Positions 59,058 through 64,000 of a DNA stretch of 64,000 nt are shown here, piece after piece; position 1 is the stretch's first letter, and each line of letters starts with the position of its first letter. The notes beneath the pieces were generated by a model. It did no database searches and was not told the origin of the DNA. It saw only the letters and a list, made by a program, of their open reading frames with translations. The position numbers and the translations under genes were made by a program. Source of the DNA: Merzomyia westermanni (lineage: Eukaryota > Arthropoda > Insecta > Diptera > Tephritidae); assembly GCA_949987695.1 (NCBI GenBank), contig OX465290.1, positions 148,260,633-148,324,632 of the forward strand, given 5' to 3'.

Positions 59058-59412
59058 TTCTCTCTTTATGGCGCGATATACAACAGGTATATCATCATAA
59101 ACCTCCTAAGAGATTTTTGCGCCAAGCTTCTCTTCCAATTTGTGGTGTGCCGATTTGAATTTTCCCTACAAATTGGTGGGACCTACAGTTTTTTGCCGAC
59201 TCCGAACGGCATCTACAAAGGAGACGAATTTTTGCTGAGAAGCCTGTCATGGCAGAAATACACTCGGAGAGTTTGCCAAACCACTGCCGAGGGGCGACCC
59301 CGTTTTGAAAAACTTTTTTCAAATCACTTTTGATGTTACCTGTACCAGGGCTCGAACCATGCACCTTCGGTGTGGTAGGCCGGCAACACTACCTCCACAC
59401 CACGGCGGCCGC
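59058..59412 (-). mobile_element. tRNA-related SINE, copy 4
   Basis: Reverse complement of the 41.25 kb copy, nearly identical. Head with B box near 59346-59356, right end ggcggccgc, left end with the inverse of the GA tail (ctcttctctctttatggcgc). No clear flanking duplication. Confidence 0.85.
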
Positions 59413-61019
59413 AAGAGCTATAAAATACACGTCTGCACACCCTTTCTAACCTTGTTCTGTACCCCAGCAAAGCCGTGTGACGATAAATATAAATAAATTC
59501 CACTTGGATCCCAGAGCTTTTTCGACTTTTGAATAACCACTAGCCACATATATTACTGAAATCTCTTTTGGATTAGATCGCGTGACGCCTATTTCAGGAT
59601 AAAAACCGAATGCAAAGCCGTAGAGTACTTCGTTTACTAGACATCCAAACATCTCCATAAGCACTATGATGAGATCCGACATCACAATACTCAGTCGCTT
59701 GATCCTCGGAACCATAGGTGGACTCTAAACTACCTTCACACCTAGTCTGTAGAAGTCTCTGAAAGGTCTTGGCTTGTGAACTCCTTTAGGAACATCCAAC
59801 CAACTGAAGTAGATTCTTCCCAGCGAGACTAGGCTCGCTCTGGCTCAACTTGGATGTGAATATTGTAACAGGTTAAAATCTTACCTATCCAAACTCAATT
59901 CCCAAGTACCAAATATATGCCCTGCGTATTTCGTGTCTCCTAGTGACATCAAATATCTCTTAAAGTGTAGAAGAGAACCTAAGTTTCTAAGACGAATTTC
60001 GATTTGCTCCATGTCTATTAAAACTCTAATCTCTTTAGCTGCTGCCTAACTGATTCAACCATTCTGAGCTTCACTCCATCTCCACTTCCACGTGCTAATA
60101 ACCTCTCATTACGTTTTCTAGTTATATCACTTAAGCTCAATTAAGCAACGCTACTCTTTATTAGAGTTGCTTGTAGCTAAAGTTTTTAAGTGCAACGTAA
60201 TCAAACCAGAGGCGAGTGTAACAAAACGTCTAAACTGCCCAAGTGATGAGTCTGTAACTAAAACAGGAGTTGGATTAAAAATTAAATTTATAGCACACTC
60301 AACATTTTGCACTGAGTTCGAGACTTCGCGATCCCAGTCTCCACACACAACAATACACACGTAAGCGCAGTTGGTGCAGCAGACAAGTGTAACTGCGTAT
60401 GGGCTGAATGATGTTTTCAATAGGCGTCCATCATCATATTCACATCTATGGATACTCATTGCTGCTTACGTCCAGTATTTACAGTTAGTTCGCATTGACG
60501 CCATAGTTTCGCGCTCATTGTGTTGTATGCAGTTAACATTTAAGTTTAACAAGGCTGTTAACAAGCAGTAAAGTTGACCGCAGTAATTGTCGTTTTGTTC
60601 GAGCCTCCAGCATCAAAATCATAAATGACGTCTATGAAGTAACAAGGCAAACCTTCGGCAGGTTAGTCAACTAACCGACAAACAAGCCGACGATGGCGAC
60701 GAAATGCATGCGGCTTGCGGATAAATAAACATTAAACGCCGTAATTTCTGCTCAAATTACTCGCGCTAGAGTGAGGCGCCGACAGCAAACGAGAAACAAA
60801 AGAGGTAAACGAGACGAGAGCAGTGTTGGTTACTGGTAGCTAACCAAGCGGCTAAGTCTTTGGGTGTGGATCAATCGAAGTAAATATGCAAGCACTTACA
60901 CACATACAAAAATGTGTAAAGGGTGGCTATTAAGGCCCAGTTTGAAGTTCCGAAATCTGATGACGTTTGCGTAGTTTGTTTAATCTGTTAAACTAGAGAA
61001 CCAAAGACAACACGAAACA
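59413..61019. other. Intergenic DNA, no gene supported
   Basis: The ORFs at 59446-59715 and 60151-60571 overlap on both strands and carry no domain that I recognise. Confidence 0.4.
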
Positions 61020-61960
61020 ACGGTTAAAATGACGAAGGTCAATTCTTAAATACATTTGGAATATCTGAAATACATTTGACTTATTGTGAAATACATTTAA
61101 GCTTTTCTGAACTAATGTTCATGTTCTCTCAAATAACGTTTGCAAAGTCTGAAATACAATTGAAGCTTTCTAAAATACATTTGCGACTTTCTGAAATACA
61201 TTTAGAAAATCTGAAATACATTTGACTTATTCTGAAATACATTTTAGCTTTTCTGATATAAAATTGTTGTTCTCTGAAATACGTTTGGAAATTCTGAATT
61301 ACAATTGAAGCTTTCTAAAATACATTTGAGGCTTTCTGAAATACATTTGAAAAATCTGAAATACATTTGACCCCTTCTGAAACACATTTAAGCTTTTCTG
61401 AAATAAAGTTCATGTTCTCTCAAATAACGTTTGGAAAGTCTGAAATACAATTGAAGCTTTCTAAAATACATTTGAGACTTTTTGAAATACATTTAGAAAA
61501 TCTGAAATACATTTGACTTATTCTGAAATACATTTGAGCTTTTCTGATATAAAATTGTTGTTCTATGAAAAACGTGTGGAAAGTCTGAAATACAATTGAA
61601 GCCTTCTAAAGTACATTTCAGACTTTCTGAAACACATTTGACTGTTTCTGAAATACATTTGACTTTTTCTTGAAACACATTTGAGACTTTCTGAAGTACT
61701 TTTGAGATTTTCTGAAATACACTTGACCCCTTCGGAAACACATTTAAGCTTTTCTGAAATAAAATTGATGTTTTCTGAAATGACGTTTGGAAAGTGTGAA
61801 ATAAAATGAAGCCTTCTAAAATACATTTGAAAAATCTTAAATACATTTGAGACTTTCTGATATACATTTAGAAAATCTGAAATTCATTTGACTTATTCTG
61901 AAATACATTTGAGCTTTTCTGATATAAAATTGATGTTTTCTGAAATGCGATTAGAAAATC
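61020..61960. repeat. Minisatellite, 'tctgaaatacatttga' unit of ~21-25 bp
   Basis: About 40 units of form ctgaaatacatttga plus a variable hinge. Higher-order order is visible: a block from 'catgttctctcaaataacgt' to the next such block (about 61127 and 61410) repeats at roughly 285 bp. ORFs on the minus strand are repeat artefacts. The inverse family is at 29.9-30.5 kb. Confidence 0.85.
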
Positions 61961-64000
61961 TGCAGGGGAGAGGAGAAGAAGTTAAGAAGGAAGAGGATAG
62001 TAAGTCTATTGTTATTTGGAGTTACCAGTGGGTGGAAGGTATCGAGATAAAAGGGACTCCAGGCCAAGGGTTGGAATGGAGGGGAAGAGAGTATTTTTTC
62101 ATAAAAACCGCAAATAGGTCACTCTCCCGTGATGCGCTGACAAACGAACTAAATTTAATATTTCTTTATAAATTCATAGAGATATTGTGAATCCAAATGA
62201 AACACCCTTTAACTGCAATATCGACATGCACATATATTGTGGTTTGTCTTTGGCTTTTACCGTTACCCTCATGGTTGTTGATAATTTTACATAATAATTG
62301 GATCAACTGCATGGATAGCTGCAATGGCTAGTTGATGTGGCGGCGTCTCACCCTGTTGCTGCTAGCTTTCATAAACTTACAAACAACAACAACAATAAGA
62401 TATAATCAACAGCAATGACAAACTAACTGACAAAAGAGAACGAGCACGAGTAAGCAATCTAAGTTGATAGTGAAAGTCAGAGTAGCCCTTACTAACCCAC
62501 ATCCTTATTTTCACCTAAACTCACACTCATACCAAGCGCTCAAACGTCTGTTGCATACGCTGCACTCACCAACTTTACAAACCACTAACCCAAATATACG
62601 TTTCCTCTGAGCTCGCGTAAAGATAAGTGTATGCTTTGTAGACCAATAACCAGTTGCACCCAATTGTATGCAGTGGAAGATATCCCAGTAAACATTTTTA
62701 TGAAAGTTTAATGGGTGCTTTTATATACTTGGTCCTGAAAAGTTAGATAAGTTTAATATCGAAAAACGGAAAAAATAAATATGCCATTCAGTTCAATTGT
62801 ACCAATACTTTATTCCAAGGAAGCTTATAAAAAACGGTTTAGTACATTTTAAGCTAAGCCGTTACAAACATATTCCATATAAGAATTTCAAATATCGCTA
62901 CAACGGTATGATAATTATATTATAGCCATCTAAAGAACTAAATGACATTAGCAAAACACTTACAAAAATTAATACTTTGTAGTTAGAAAGCTTTTAAAAA
63001 TCTTATTCTTGTAAATTTATACTGAACGCTTACCAAATTGTTTGCTGGGTATTGTCCTAAGGCACACACACTCACTCTCCTCGCTATCGCTCTACTTTCC
63101 TTAACTCTTGTCGCACTCACTTAACTTTCTCTCACTTATCCATTCACTATCTCACTCACTCCCTCACTTTGCTGTTGGATATGTGCTCGTTAAGTTTTTA
63201 TGGCAAATTGAAATTGAGATTTTATGACAATTTAATTAAAGAAAAATGAGAATGTAAAAACTATGATCCGTTTTTGTAATTCAACATATATAACGGTATG
63301 TGCTCATATAAGTATCTTTGCATGTGTGTAGTCAGTAATAAATGTAAGAATTGCTGATGTGGAACAACAGACTGTGTATAAAGCGGTTTTTGAAAGCATT
63401 TAAAAGAATGGAAAACAACTTGGAGTATAAAAGGCGGGTAAGGTAAGGAAACTAAGTTAAAGTTGATTGGGTGCTTGTTATGAAACTTTAAAGGAGGAAG
63501 AATACAGAGAACACTTTTGAATTTTAATTGGACAAAATAGTACAAAAAGCAAGAAAATTATTAAAGTTATTTTTTTTTCTAAACACAAACCACTTCTTTC
63601 TATATAATAATAATGATACTTTCAGGCCTCCGATAACATCGAAGCTTACAGACCTCTTGTTTCAACTGTCTTTGGTACTTACCCTAGCACACTTGCAAAG
63701 TTTCATAAATCTTCCCCAGAATTTTTGTTGCTCTTCGTAACTAATTTGAAGACAGACGCGGCAAACGTTGTTCTATCAGAAAACATATACCATCTCTCTT
63801 CCTTTGCTTCGGCCCCAATTCCTCTACTTCTACCTCGAAATCCTGCGCTGCCTCTCCCCTTAGAGAGGTACGTGTGGTTTGTTTCTGCTTTCTAAGCACT
63901 AACGCTTGATTGGCAAATAGTCGTACTAGGCGTAGTGCTATTCATAAATTTAATAATTGAATTAAAAGCATTTGTTATTGAAATTTCAATATAAAAATAC
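61961..64000. other. Intergenic DNA, no gene supported
   Basis: The 100-codon frame at 61888-62190 starts inside the minisatellite and has no domain. Pyrimidine-rich CTCACT repeats occur near 63065-63170. Nothing else is recognisable to the window end. Confidence 0.4.

Noticed and set aside
59142..59333. 63-codon ORF conserved at 38304 and, inverted, at 41327
   Set aside because: Conservation comes from recent SINE copies, not from coding selection.
61493..61867. 124- and 87-codon minus ORFs with repeated Ser-Glu/Phe-Gln patterns
   Set aside because: They are the translated minisatellite.
62199..62213. A mariner-like end (aaacaccctttaa) matching the left end of copy B
   Set aside because: Only about 12 bases and no partner end nearby; chance is likely in this composition.

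Overview
The window looks like non-coding DNA from a higher (schizophoran) fly, most probably a tephritid fruit fly. It is very AT-rich, has ACATACATATGTA-type words and long (TTG)n/(AAAAT)n microsatellites, carries D41D ('rosa'-like) mariner elements, and is packed with dispersed and tandem repeats. I found no convincing host protein-coding gene, no true tRNA or rRNA gene and no CRISPR-like array. It is best read as intergenic or large-intron DNA built up by transposon insertion and repeat expansion. The genus assignment is inference.

Region by region: 0-9 kb holds a degenerate 60-87 bp tandem repeat, two AAAAT pentanucleotide arrays flanking a tRNA-related SINE, a non-LTR retrotransposon 3' fragment, and mariner copy A inside a degenerate CATC repeat. 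10-22.4 kb is an AAGCTTTT-rich block interrupted by a complete BEL/Pao LTR retrotransposon at 11717-19557, minus strand. 22.4-36 kb holds a second copy of the 3' fragment, several tandem repeats, a ~1 kb AAAAT array, a ~300 bp satellite-like array and two decayed reverse-transcriptase relics. 36-43 kb has two CGATA-rich blocks in opposite orientation, two SINE copies with clear target-site duplications, and a perfect 23 bp hairpin. 43-50 kb has mariner copy B in a GATCTATG repeat and several dispersed repeats. 50-64 kb has a duplicated AATC-rich repeat, a short inverted-repeat (MITE-like) element, a 1.3 kb ATTTT array with ~456 bp higher-order structure, a fourth SINE and a long minisatellite.

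The most informative object is the BEL/Pao element. Its two 594 bp LTRs read identically, it has a 5 bp CAAAG target duplication, and its 1481-residue pol ORF is open with all catalytic residues visible. The capsid part of gag is not recognisable, and about 1.7 kb of leader without gag lies ahead of pol. Between pol and the 3' LTR sits a separate small ORF encoding a second Gag-type zinc-knuckle protein, in the position where other elements carry env. A strong splice acceptor precedes this ORF. A strong donor 5.7 kb upstream follows an ATG by two codons plus two bases and joins exactly in frame. I propose that this element makes a spliced subgenomic RNA for a stand-alone nucleocapsid-like protein.

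Both mariner copies (A and B) have full-length transposase frames broken by one nonsense codon each, with terminal repeats and TA duplications still present, so they died recently. Limits: everything here comes from reading the sequence by eye. Repeat boundaries outside the LTRs, the TA-flanked mariners and the SINE copies with duplications are approximate.
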